Origin: Zizania palustris
Lineage: Eukaryota > Streptophyta > Magnoliopsida > Poales > Poaceae
NCBI GenBank assembly: GCA_019279435.1
Contig: JAAALK010002056.1
Coordinates: 62,001-126,000, forward strand
DNA length: 64,000 nt
Direction: 5' to 3'
Below are positions 1 through 9,821 of the stretch, one piece after another (positions within the stretch are counted from its first letter, which is position 1; each line of letters starts with the position of its first letter). The translations under genes were made by a program, and so were the position numbers. Under the pieces are notes generated by a model that was given only the letters and a program-made list of their open reading frames with translations, did no database searches and was not told the origin of the DNA.

Positions 1-1167
1 TCCTTGTGGGTGGGGGACCATACACGCTGCGATAGGGTCCATCAGACACAATGATTTACATAACAATCTGATGCTTCGCACAACACTTGGTAATCATATT
101 TTACTCTTTCGTAGAGTTCTTCGAACTATACGTTCGTATTGTGATGTTTATAAATTTCGGAGCTAAGTTTGTACTTGTATATTCCCATAGCAGTCACTTA
201 GGAATTTAAAAGTGTTTCATTGGGCGGAGCCTTGAAACCTTATTGCTTGGTCACCTTCGACTCTTTTACAGATGCTTCGAACCTGGAGGCCGGAAATCTG
301 TTCTTTTAAAGTCCTTAGACTCTTCTACGGATCCTAACAAGCCGGAGCTTGGAATCCGTAGGCTGGCCACCTACGACTCTTTTATAGATGCTTCGAACTC
401 GGAGACCGAAAATATGTTCTTTTAAAGTCCTTAGACTCTTCTATAGATCCTAACAAGCCAAAGCTTGGAATCCGTAGGCTGGCCACCTACGGCTCTTTTA
501 CAGATGCTTCGAACCTAGAGGCCGGAAATCTATTCTTTTAAAGTGCTTAGACTCTTCTACGGATCCTAACAAGCCGGAGCTTGGAATCCGTAGGATGGCC
601 ACCTACGGCTCTTTTACAGATGCTTCGAACCCGGAGGCCGAAAATCTATTCTTTTAAAGTCCTTAGACTCTTCTACGGATCCTAACAAGCCCGAGCTTGG
701 AATCCGTAGGCTGGCAACGGAGTCCTTGAACCAATGGTTCGAAGGCCATTGTCCGGGTTCTTTGAAAGATGCTTGACTCCGCAAGCATCTCCGTTCTCCT
801 GATGCGTCCACCAGGAGTAAGGGATATTTGAAGAGTAAACAAAATTCGAACCTCCATCTTTATTTAGAAAGGTACTTTTAAAATTAATTACAAGGAGCCC
901 CTAAGCGTAGTAATGCTTAAGGTGCTCCGCATGCCATGCATGCTTCAACTCTTCCCCTTCTAAATTAGCTAATTTAAATGAACAAGGGCACCCTGAGCGT
1001 AGGATAATATATGGTCCTTCCCATTTATTTCCTAGCTTCCCCGGAGCTATTACACTTCGCAATACCAAATGACCTGGTTTCAGCTCGCTCAATTTTATCT
1101 TTGGGTCATACCATGTCTTTGTTTGGTCTTGGTACTTCGTCAGATTGGCGACAGCTCGAAGCCTTAT
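1..1167 (-). mobile_element. Tat-type Ty3/gypsy element H, 3' remnant
   Basis: Left-most fragment of a minus-strand element related to element B. It holds the last part of integrase (901-1172) and, beyond its stop codon, a tandem-repeat region corresponding to the 3' untranslated stretch after pol in B. No LTR end is visible before the window edge. Similarity to B stops near 1172, where element C begins. H and fragment G (14886 onward) have the same orientation and could be two ends of one old element, but the middle is missing, so this is only inference. Confidence 0.75.
245..720. repeat. 116-bp tandem repeat, about four copies
   Basis: The phrase CTCTTTTACAGATGCTTCGAAC recurs at 261, 377, 493 and 609, an exact spacing of 116 bp, with TCTTCTACGGATCC and CTTGGAATCCGTAGGCTGG in every unit. 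The array fades after about 720. It lies just beyond the integrase stop of H, the same place where B has a shorter repeat of about 60 bp (52001-52200) with related wording. Confidence 0.9.
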
Positions 1168-1172
1168 TGATG
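901..1172 (-). pseudogene. Integrase C-terminal fragment of element H
   Basis: Reading the minus strand, the frame gives the end of a Tat-type polyprotein: an RLRAVANL block, KTWYDPK, SELKPGHLVLRS, NKWEGPY and a terminal HAWHAEHLKHYYA before the stop at 901. Element B ends in nearly the same way (HTWHAEHLKRYFA). The fragment is cut at its N-terminal side by element C, so protease, reverse transcriptase, RNase H and the integrase core are absent. It cannot make a functional protein. Confidence 0.85.
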
Positions 1173-1523
1173 GGTGATTGGTCCCGATCTTCCGCTAGGT
1201 AAAGGATAACTTGGGTTGGTGGAGAATCTCGACGTTGGCGATCCAAGGCTCCGGTCCGGCGGATCAAAACCTTGCAACCGTTACACCACTGTCTCCGTTG
1301 GTTATCAACCTCGCCACGAAGGCTAATTCCTGCAAGCAAACCCAAGAACACAAGCAAGAACAGGAAGGATACAAATCGAATGCCAAATCACAGACAAACG
1401 AAGATAAGGTGAGGTTTCACAAACGCCAATGCAGCAGCCAATCGGTCCGGTGCAAGAGGCGGGATCTAAACACAATAGTGTAGATGCAAACAAAGCAAAA
1501 CCTAACCCTAAAGCCGGCTGGAG

Positions 1524-1533
1524 TGAATATATA
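1524..1533 (-). promoter_or_regulatory. TATA box in the LTR of element C
   Basis: On the minus strand the sequence reads CCTATATATTC, followed by a leader containing TAGGGTTAGG. Its position in the 3' LTR of a minus-strand element fits a core promoter at the U3/R edge. Confidence 0.45.
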
Positions 1534-1825
1534 GGGCGTGGGCAGCCTTTGGAAGGTGAACAGATCGACTTGGGCTGTGGGCTAGAAGATGTACAGACTT
1601 AGATTATGGGCCAACACGGCCCAGTTCTTTCACGCAGGACTGTTTTAATCACACAGATCGACTCGAGACTCCAAATGAGACGAAACCAACGGCAAAAGAT
1701 CCGTCGTCTCCTTAGCTTTCCAAAACGTACAAGAACGCACCAATCGGACTTCGTATGAGGAAGTTATGCCTATTTTGGTGAATGGTGGTTGATGTAGTCC
1801 GAACCAGCGAATTCTTGACTTCAAA

Positions 1826-2488
1826 TCATCCGTGCGGCTCCGTCTTCAACTCCAACTCTTCTATTCCATCTCCGATGTTCCTAAGCAACAAAATATCACT
1901 AGTATTCAGTAGCATCCCATCCAAACAAATATAATCAAAGTTGCTAAGGAAAGAATTAATCTCATGGTTCAAGCGACGGGCACGGGCGCGTGTGATTGGT
2001 CCTTGTAATTGAATTGTAGGTGGAGGCTCCATGTGTGTATCATGTGAAGTGATGTCCTCATCATCCTCCCCTTCTTGAATTGGAGTCGTCCTCGACTCAA
2101 GCTCATCGTCAGCTCCCAAATAGGGTTTTAAATCTGAAATGTTAAATGTGGGACTAACCCCAAAAGCTGCAGGCAACTCAAGTTTATATGCATTATCATT
2201 TATCTTCTCAAGCACACGGAAAGGGCCATCAGCACGGGGCATCAATTTAGACTTTCGCAAATCAGGAAAACGATCCTTGCGCAAGTGCAACCAAACAAGA
2301 TCACCCGGTTCAAATGTTATCTCTTTTCTACCCTTACTACGATAAGCACGATATTTCTCATTCATTTTCTCTATGTTTGCTTTAGTAGTTTCGTGCATCT
2401 TAAGCAAGAATTCAGCACATGTAGTAGCATCAAAATTCAAGTTTTCAGATGGTGGTAATGGTAGCAAATCAATAGGAGCACGTGGATT
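1826..2488 (-). pseudogene. Integrase C-terminal region of element C
   Basis: About 220 codons open on the minus strand. They continue the integrase that breaks off at 9822 on the far side of element A. The beginning reads ...LLPLPPSENLNFDA, then a helical stretch (KANIEKMNEKYRAYRSKGRK) and the typical gypsy C-terminal fold with GDLVWLHLRKDRFP, KLMPRADGPFRVLEKINDNAYKLELP and FNISDLKPY, ending in an acidic tail around QEGEDDED. The reading frame is intact here, but A separates it from the catalytic core, so the gene is broken. The DLKPY ending is typical of chromovirus-like gypsy elements; I cannot assign the lineage with certainty. Confidence 0.85.
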
Positions 2489-3532
2489 TGTTGGGGAAAT
2501 ATGCTTCCCTTAAACAGAGGCCAAATGACGTCAGCCTCCGACAGCCTCCGGCCCAGAGTCAGGTACTGTCGGAGCCTGATTTCTCCCTAAGTATTGTTTG
2601 TAGGTCCCAGTGTACCCTCCGGGAGCCAAGTCCGGAGGCCACCCTCCGGGAGCCAAGTCCGGAGGCCACCCTCCGGAAGCCAAGTCCGGAGGCCACCCTC
2701 CGGAAGCCAAGTCCGGAGGTCACCCTCCGGGAGCCAAGTCCGGAGGCCACCCTCCGGGAGCCAAGTCCGGAGGCCACCCTCCGGAAGCCAAGTCCGGAGG
2801 CCACCCTCCGGAAGCCAAGTCCGGAGGCCCCCCTCCGGAAGCCAAGTCCGGAGGCCACCCTCCGGGAGCCAAGTCCGGAGGCCACCCTCCGGGAGCCAAG
2901 TCCGGAGGCCACCCTCCGGAAGCCAAGTCCGGAGGCCACCCTCCGGGAGCCAAGTCCGGAGGTCACCCTCCGGGGGCCAAGTCCGGAGGTCATCCTCCGA
3001 GAGCCAAGTCCGGAGGCCGCCCCCCGAGAGCCGAGCCCGGAGGCCGCCCTCCGAAGCCAGGTCCGGAGGCCGCCCTCCGGAGCCAAGTCCATACCGGGGG
3101 CCCCCCGCCCCTGGAGTGTCGTTTAGCTGGTCAAAGCCTGGCGCAGCCTGACACGCCAGTAAAGCTGTAAAGTTGTCTGGCACCTTTTGTACCGTAGCTA
3201 AGCTCCTTTTCCCCTCTCTGCCCCTATGAACCAAGGGTTCATAGGGGGGCATTCCAGTCTTTTCCTCTGGCCTGCGTGCCTATAAAAGCAGGGCCAAGCC
3301 CTTGTAACGGGACACATGCTCGAGGGGGCCATGAGACCCTGGAGTTATCCTCTCCACATCAAGGCACACCATGCCAAATCCACTACAAACTGGACGTAGG
3401 GTTATTATCCCCTAGGGGAGGCCCGAACCAGTATAAACCCTGTCTCTCCCTGTGAGAACCCATCGAGGTTCATTCTCCGTATCATACTCCACCACAGAAA
3501 AACCTGCTGGAACTAATGCAATTGTTCCAACA
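2489..3532 (+). repeat. 5' LTR of element A
   Basis: 1,044 bp bounded by TG and CA. The first half is a 27-bp minisatellite. A TATA box (TATAAAAG) is at 3281-3288, after CCTGCGTGCC. The copy at 8746 has one more minisatellite unit. Confidence 0.95.
2617..3095. repeat. 27-bp minisatellite inside LTR U3 of element A
   Basis: About 17 units of the form GGAGGCCACCCTCCGGGAGC plus CAAGTCC. Each unit contains the inverted repeat CGGAGG-CCAC-CCTCCG. The period is a multiple of three without stop codons, which produces several long but meaningless open frames on both strands. The array lies upstream of the TATA box. Confidence 0.95.
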
Positions 3533-3534
3533 GT

Positions 3535-3551
3535 TGGCGCCGTCCGTGGGG
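3535..3551 (+). other. Primer-binding site of element A
   Basis: TGGCGCCGTCCGTGGGG begins two bases after the 5' LTR. TGGCGCCG is complementary to a tRNA 3' end reading CGGCGCCA, as in plant tRNA-Asp; the remaining bases match less well. B and D have the same 17 bases. Confidence 0.75.
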
Positions 3552-3827
3552 AACTTAGTCCTAGAAGCTAAGTTCTCTACCGCTGCCCGCAACCCGAAGT
3601 GCGCCCGAGGGGGGAGCATCGAGGCTTTCTCGCTTCACGCACCCTCTGGCTAGGGGCTTCGGGGGCAGATCGAAGGCCACCTCCGCCTTCCCCCACCCTT
3701 TGCATACCGGAGCCCACTCTCCGGCAAGGGGCTCCGCTCCACGCTCCAAAGGTCGTCGGAGCCCGAGGGCTACAAGGTAAGTACCGCCCGAAGTCTTACT
3801 CCGATGCACCAATCGGCAGTTACATTA

Positions 3828-4215
3828 ACGTAAGCCCGAAGCCATGCTTCGCTTTACTTAAAAACCGAAGCCATGCTTCGCCTTATTTAAAACCGAAGCC
3901 ACGCTTCGCCTTGTTCAAAAACCGAAGCCATGCTTCGCTTTACTTAAAAACCGAAGCCATGCTTCGCCTTATTTAAAACCGAAGCCACGCTTCGCCTTGT
4001 TCAAAAACCGAAGCCATGCTTCGCTTTACTTAAAAACCGAAGCCATGCTTCGCCTTATTTAAAACCGAAGCCACGCTTCGCCTTGTTCAAAAACCGAAGC
4101 CACGCTTCGCCTTGTTCAAAAACCGAAGCCATGCTTCGCCTTACTTAAAAACCGAAGCCTTGCTTCGCCTTATCTAAACCCGAAGCCATGCTTCGCCTTA
4201 TTTAAAACCCGGAGT
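3828..4215. repeat. Array of hairpin-forming 29-bp units (86-bp higher-order period) in the leader of A
   Basis: About 13 units each carry CGAAGCCATGCTTCG (or CAC in the centre), a six-base perfect inverted repeat with a three-base loop, separated by spacers such as CCTTATTTAAAAC. A three-unit block repeats exactly every 86 bp (3837, 3923, 4009). The array lies in the 5' leader, about 300 bp after the primer-binding site. The inverted repeats are seen directly; a role in RNA packaging or dimerisation is inference. Confidence 0.9.
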
Positions 4216-4981
4216 ACCCCTCCGAAGGCTACACAGTGCCCCCGGGCCCGTAGCAGTGGGCTAAAAGGACTCCGGGCCACTGGCCCGACGCGTCCAGGGA
4301 TTCCGGGCTCCGCGCCCGAAGCATCCCAGGGATTCTGGGTTCCGCACCCGAAGCATCCCAGGGTCGAAGGTGACCCAGAGTCGAAGGTGGCTCAGAGTCG
4401 AAGGTGGCTCACACTATCACAGGTTCGGTGAATCCACACCAAATATCCTTCTCATTACAGGACCAAGTTTTGAAGCCTTGCTTCATTATCTAAACACGCT
4501 CCGAAGCCTGGCTTCGCGTGCTCATATACTATACGCCTAAGCGTCCCGAAGTCATACTTCGCCATAATCTAAGTGCGTTTCAGAGCCCCGCTCACGTACA
4601 ACATCCAAACCCCGGCATGCCGAAGCATGCTTCGCTCAAATTGGTTATGCGGAAGCCTTGCTTCGCACCAAATCGATGCGTTCGGAGCCCATGAGAGGCC
4701 TTCGCTCGATACAAGTCCAAATATCCGAAGCCGCCGAAAAGGCGCACCCCTTCGCACGTTTATTTTTTGCCCGCACCAGCAACGGTCAAGTCCCTAACTG
4801 CCACGAGCAAAAGGGGGGAAGAATGTATGCGAGGTGTGCGAATATAATGCGCAATGCGAGCGTGACAAGCTAAGCGTTCGAAGCCAAACAACACGAAGCA
4901 TACAGGCAAAGTGTGCGAAGATAACAAGCTCAATTCATTGTATGATGAGAAGTGTGTTACAAACATACTTCGGAAACCAAA
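4216..4981. other. Non-coding leader of element A
   Basis: No supported gene. Decayed versions of the GAAGCxxxGCTTCG motif continue to about 4700. The antisense gene ends at 4982, so this stretch is probably its 3' untranslated region and terminator as well as the sense leader. Confidence 0.6.
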
Positions 4982-7900
4982 CTACGTATAATCTGTATCT
5001 AAGCCTAAGAAGAACCGTGTGCGAGCCCCCGACCCTCGCTTGCCCCTTCTTCGGCCAGGGCCACCTCGGCTGGACGTTGCCTCGTCGGAGCCCGCTCTCC
5101 CTCGACCGGCCCGTCCAGGCTCCGAAGTCCACAGGCTTCGACTTCCGCTTTGCAGGTTGCTCCAAGTTCGCGAAGCAGGCGGAGCCGTGTCGAAGGCAGA
5201 AAAATCTAGGGCTTCGTCGCTCGCTAACACCGTTCGCGAAGGCAAAGGTAAGGGGTTCTGAAGGGGCTCCGCCTTCACAGCGGCTAGCAAGTCCTGAGCT
5301 ATTTCGGAGATGGCTTCGCCCCTAGGCCCCCTCGGAAGCTTAAACCGAGGGGGACCTTCGGACCTAGCTACTTCAAGAATCGCCCACAGTTGTCGAAGCC
5401 CTTCAGAGTCCTCGAGGACTTCGAGGTCTATGCTCGAAGGCTGAGCCTGGGCAGGTATAAAAAACCCCCGCAGTCATATTAATAAACTGATAAGTTTTTA
5501 CAAAGCCTACAGCTAGGTATTACAAGAAAGCCTAAGGAGATCTACACCTTCGGAGGCGGAGGCGGAGGCGTCGAGGCCGGGGGTTTGTCCGAGTCAGCGG
5601 GCCCCTTGAACCGGCGTTGTCGAAGGGCCTTCATGAGGTCAAGGACTGCCTCGCAGCCTTGCTCCTTCCAAGGTTCCTGCAGCCGCCGCCAAGCCCCACG
5701 GACTTCGCCCGGAGGCGTCACCAAGTACGGACCCCCGAAGGCCACTGGGGTCACGGAGGTCGCAGCCCGAAGGTGGTCGCACCCCACGGCATGAAGCATA
5801 TGCAGCACCCCTTGGCCTGCGACGCGACCGGCCATAAGAGCGAAGCCCGTCAGCGCTTCGTCCGCTACCGAAGCCGCAGTCTTCAAGAAATCGGCGCGGT
5901 CCCCAATCGGGTCCTGATCACCAAATTCCGGAGTCCGGCACTCGGTCCCTATCTTTTCAAGGACCTCAGTCAGGCTCTGGGTGGCCTCGCCAAGATTGGC
6001 CACGACGAAGCTCTCGAGATCCTGAGCCCGCTGGCGGAGCTCCTCGTTCTCCTTCGCCTGACGGGCCTCGGCATCCTTCGAAGCTTGGAGTTCCGCGCGG
6101 AGCCGAGCCGTCTCCGAGGCCAAGGCTTCCTTCGCTTCCTTCGCCTCAGCAGCCGAAGCCTCGGCCCGCCTCCGCTTCTCGGCTTCCTCCAAGACCTCGC
6201 GGCGAAGGGCCTCCTTCTCTTCTGCAAGGCGCTCCATCCGCCGGTCGGCAGCGGTCGAAGCTGCCGCGTTCAGTGCGAGGGCCTGCAGGAATTCAAGAAA
6301 CCGTAAGTATGAACCAAGGGACAAAGTACAGCTCGAAGCTGCAAGGGGCTCCGCTCACCCGCATAAGGACTTCGTTTGAGCTAACGAAGAGATCCGTGGG
6401 ATCTCGGTGGCTAAGCTGGGCCACCAAGTCCCCCTCCTCCGCAGAAGCGCAAGCCTCGCGGAAGCCGAGGATCGCCGCCGCCGTCACGCCCCCCCTCGGC
6501 TTGAAGGGGTGAATCACCGCCACGGTGGTCTCCGCGGACTCCGGCAAGGCGGGGCTCAGGCCCACCACGTCGACATCTTCTTCGCCTCGAGGGTCCGCAC
6601 GGTCTCCGCCGCCCTCGCCGTCAGACGAAGTGCTCTCGGACTCTGACCCACTGCCGCTGCCGCTGCCGCTGCCGCTGCTGCTGCTGCTACTCGAAGCCTC
6701 CGAGGGCTTCGCTTCGGCGGACTTCGACCCACCTTCGCCTGCCGGCTTCGCCACAGTGGGCCTCGCATCATCTTCGTCCTCTGCGAAAAGCCAAGTCAAA
6801 ACCTGCATATTGAAGAGAAGCATGCAAAAAGAAAAAGGGGTTTTACCATCATCAGAGATCTCTTGGAAGGAACCAGGGGCTAAGTGCGTCCTCCAGCCCC
6901 CTCGCTGCGAAGCCGGCGCATCCACCTCCGCGCCCGAAGCTGGTTCCGCCGGGGCATCCGTGGCCTCCTTGGCAGCAGGAGTGCGCGCGTCGGCCTCCGC
7001 CTCCGAAGTCCTCACCGCCAGGGGCTTCGCGGCCTTCTTGGGAGTCGGAGTAGCTGCGGGCTTCGCCGCAGCCTCCCCCGAGGCATCCGCTTCGTCCTCG
7101 TCCCCCCTCTTCCTCTTGGCTCCGGCCGATGAGGTAGCCAGGTGGGCGAAGTCTGGCAAAGCGGGGAGCCCTCCGAGGCCGAGCGCGGTCCACACTCTGT
7201 TCCAGCGCTCCCAGGACCCCACCAAGGCAAGGCGCTGATTCTGCTCCTCGGGGGTCGGAGTCCCGACGACTCGGTCCGCCGCCGCGATGGCCTCCTCCGG
7301 AGTCCTCATGTCGAGGTCGGCTGCACGAAAAGGTCAAGTCAGGGCCAAAGTGTTCAAGTATTAAGAGCAAGAAGAGCGCGAAGACTTACAGAAGCGGTCG
7401 AAGGCCAGCTCGCTGAGTTCTCCTTGACCCGAAGCCTTGAAGAGACCCTCCGGCCAGGAGCGCGCGAGGGGGCTAAGCCGAAGGGTAATAAATTCCTCGG
7501 CGAGGTCCCTCATGCTCATCTTCGCTGCCACCCTTCGGAGCAGCGAGATCCTCGATTGAAGAAGGCCTTCGCTGGTCTTCACCACCCCTTCGCGCCGGTA
7601 CAGTATGTGAGCGTTGGTACTCCGAAGGGGTGAGTTCGCACCGACGGAGGCATAGAACCATTCTTGGTCCCACCTCGAATACCACTTGTTGTTTACAGCC
7701 CTCGCAGGGAAGGCGTCCTGGAACTCCTTCCGGAGCTGGAAGTTGGCACTGCCAAAGGCCAACGCCCTCTTGACGCGGTCCGTCCCCTCCCTGGGCTTCG
7801 GCTGGCAGTTGGCGTCGTGAAGAGCGACGAAGACGTCCGCGCGGCCCTCGCAGCCTTCGGCCCTCATGGCCCACTCAAAGACAGCTAGCCTCGCCACGGC

Positions 7901-8299
7901 GTTGGGCGAAAGCTGAGGGAGCTCAAGGTTGTAGGCCTTGAGGACCTCGCTCAGCATCCCCACCGCAGGCAGTCCGAGGCCGGCCTCGAAGAAGGCTTCA
8001 AACACCACCACTTCGTCAGCACGAGGCTTCGGTATGGCCTCTGATTTCTCCGGAACCCTTAATTGGATCTTCGCCGCAATCTTCCCCTCGCAGGCTCTCC
8101 GGACCGACTCCTCCGTAGAAATCGAAGCCCTCATCTCCAGGGTCTGCTCGAACCTGTCGGAGGGGGTCCGAAGGTCCCTCGGCCCCAGTCGCCTAGCTGC
8201 AGGCTTCGCTGCCGCGGCCGCTGCCGCCGCCGCCTGCACTTGGGCGGAGCCCGAGCTCGAACCCAAAACCAGGGGCTTCGCCACTCCCTTCTTCGGCAT
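4982..8299 (-). CDS. Five-exon antisense accessory protein of element A (about 1,001 aa)
   Basis: Minus-strand exons: 8299-7390, 7320-6847, 6780-6359, 6282-5548 and 5446-4982. All four introns (7321-7389, 6781-6846, 6283-6358, 5447-5547) start GT and end AG; the exons total 3,006 nt with no stop before the last codon. Intron 1 splits a codon after its first base, intron 2 likewise, introns 3 and 4 fall between codons, exactly as in B. Exon 1 carries VVVFEAFFEAGLGLPA, LSPNAVARLAVFEWAMRAEGCEGR and MSMRDLAEEF; exon 2 has VGSWERWNRVWTALGL; exon 3 has a serine run; exon 4 (residues about 603-847) opens with a coiled coil rich in E, A, R and K; exon 5 ends RFFLGLDTDYT. I chose the ATG at 8299 (MPKKG) because an upstream in-frame ATG at 8443 lies about where transcription should start. 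The FEAFFEAGL region resembles the plant 'putative gypsy type transposon' domain. Molecular function is unknown. Confidence 0.85.
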
Positions 8300-8453
8300 C
8301 CTGATCGGACTTCGGCTCGAAGGACTAAAGGATGGCGAAGGGCTAGAAGCTCGCGAAGGTCGCTCTGCGAGGCTAGGAGGAAGAGGAGAGCGAAGGTGGT
8401 AAGGCGGTGAGAAGAAGCGAATGAAAGTGTGCCGGGGCTGCACGCGGTAAGTC

Positions 8454-8465
8454 CCTATTTATAGG
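8454..8465 (-). promoter_or_regulatory. TATA box of the antisense gene in element A
   Basis: The minus strand reads CCTATAAATAGG, about 155 bp upstream of the ATG at 8299. It is separate from the LTR promoters and points the other way. Corresponding sequences precede the antisense genes of B (47735) and, more weakly, D (42923). Confidence 0.7.
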
Positions 8466-8730
8466 CGCGGTAAGAATTCCAACCGTCATGGGCCGGGCTC
8501 ACCGCCAGATGGGCCTCCGGCGAAAGCAAATCAAGCCCAAGCAGGGTAACGGTAACTTTTCTGACCGTTGCGGAGCCGTTCGGGCTCCCCGAGGCCGCTC
8601 TGGCACGAGCATTTATTACCCCCAGGAATCGAGGTCTCCTTCGGTCCTGGCTCCGGAGGTATGTTTCCTCCGAAGTGTTTTCAGGTCATTTGCCCTAAGG
8701 GCGCGTGCACCCCTTCGTTCCGAAGGCCTA

Positions 8731-8745
8731 CACGCGAGGGGCTAC
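8731..8745 (+). other. Polypurine tract of element A
   Basis: CACGCGAGGGGCTAC directly precedes the 3' LTR. Element B has the same GAGGGGCTAC at its 3' LTR on the minus strand, which supports a shared reverse-transcription machinery. Confidence 0.65.
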
Positions 8746-9816
8746 TGTTGGGGAAATATGCTTCCCTTAAACAGAGGCCAAATGACGTCAGCCTCCGACA
8801 GCCTCCGGCCCAGAGTCAGGTACTGTCGGAGCCTGATTTCTCCCTAAGTATTGTTTGCAGGTCCCAGTGTACCCTCCGGGAGCCAAGTCCGGAGGCCACC
8901 CTCCGGGAGCCAAGTCCGGAGGCCACCCTCCGGAAGCCAAGTCCGGAGGCCACCCTCCGGAAGCCAAGTCCGGAGGTCACCCTCCGGGAGCCAAGTCCGG
9001 AGGCCACCCTCCGGGAGCCAAGTCCGGAGGCCACCCTCCGGAAGCCAAGTCCGGAGGCCACCCTCCGGAAGCCAAGTCCGGAGGCCACCCTCCGGAAGCC
9101 AAGTCCGGAGGCCACCCTCCGGGAGCCAAGTCCGGAGGCCACCCTCCGGGAGCCAAGTCCGGAGGCCACCCTCCGGGAGCCAAGTCCGGAGGCCACCCTC
9201 CGGAAGCCAAGTCCGGAGGCCACCCTCCGGGAGCCAAGTCCGGAGGTCACCCTCCGGGAGCCAAGTCCGGAGGTCATCCTCCGAGAGCCAAGTCCGGAGG
9301 CCGCCCCCCGAGAGCCGAGCCCGGAGGCCGCCCTCCGAAGCCAGGTCCGGAGGCCGCCCTCCGGAGCCAAGTCCATACCGGGGGCCCCCCGCCCCTGGAG
9401 TGTCGTTTAGCTGGTCAAAGCCTGGCGCAGCCTGACACGCCAGTAAAGCTGTAAAGTTGTCTGGCACCTTTTGTACCGTAGCTAAGCTCCTTTTCCCCTC
9501 TCTGCCCCTATGAACCAAGGGTTCATAGGGGGGCATTCCAGTCTTTTCCTCTGGCCTGCGTGCCTATAAAAGCAGGGCCAAGCCCTTGTAACGGGACACA
9601 TGCTCGAGGGGGCCATGAGACCCTGGAGTTATCCTCTCCACATCAAGGCACACCATGCCAAATCCACTACAAACTGGACGTAGGGTTATTATCCCCTAGG
9701 GGAGGCCCGAACCAGTATAAACCCTGTCTCTCCCTGTGAGAACCCATCGAGGTTCATTCTCCGTATCATACTCCACCACAGAAAAACCTGCTGGAACTAA
9801 TGCAATTGTTCCAACA
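8746..9816 (+). repeat. 3' LTR of element A
   Basis: 1,071 bp, nearly identical to the 5' LTR but with one extra 27-bp unit in the minisatellite (8874-9379). The TATA box is at 9565-9572. The target duplication GGATT follows at 9817-9821. Confidence 0.95.
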
Positions 9817-9821
9817 GGATT

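Larger units (their letters stand above)
1168..2488 (-). mobile_element. Ty3/gypsy element C, 3' part (LTR and integrase end)
   Basis: Minus-strand element interrupted at 2488 by element A; the other part is 9817-14247. It begins where similarity of H to B ends, with a candidate LTR edge TGATGGGTGATTGG at 1168. The stretch 1168 to about 1825 is its 3' LTR and 3' untranslated region. A minus-strand TATA-like sequence lies at about 1524-1533. The outer LTR boundary rests on one side only because no 5' LTR copy remains for comparison. Confidence 0.65.
2489..9816 (+). mobile_element. Non-autonomous LTR element A carrying only an antisense gene
   Basis: Complete 7,328-bp element with LTRs at 2489-3532 and 8746-9816, both starting TGTTGGGGAAAT and ending CCAACA, flanked by the 5-bp target duplication GGATT (2484-2488 and 9817-9821). 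The primer-binding site follows the left LTR, so the element runs on the plus strand. The interior has no recognisable gag, protease, reverse transcriptase, RNase H or integrase in any frame. Its only convincing gene is the five-exon minus-strand gene at 4982-8299. The LTRs differ by a few substitutions and one 27-bp repeat unit, so insertion was recent and the retroviral proteins must have come from another element. The similar primer-binding site, polypurine tract and LTR style suggest a Tat-type helper. Confidence 0.93.

Noticed and set aside
2617..3095. Possible CRISPR array (27-36-bp direct repeats)
   Set aside because: Units follow each other directly without unique spacers, and the setting is a plant retrotransposon LTR.
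2594..3170. Long open frames (about 180-220 codons) on both strands, repeating units such as SGSQVRRPP
   Set aside because: They are produced by the 27-bp minisatellite, whose period is divisible by three and lacks stops. The same happens at 8816-9536. No start context or conservation supports coding.
8300..8443. Upstream in-frame ATG at 8443 as start of the antisense protein of A
   Set aside because: It lies about 15 bp from the TATA box, at or before the expected transcription start; the ATG at 8299 gives an N-terminus like that of B.
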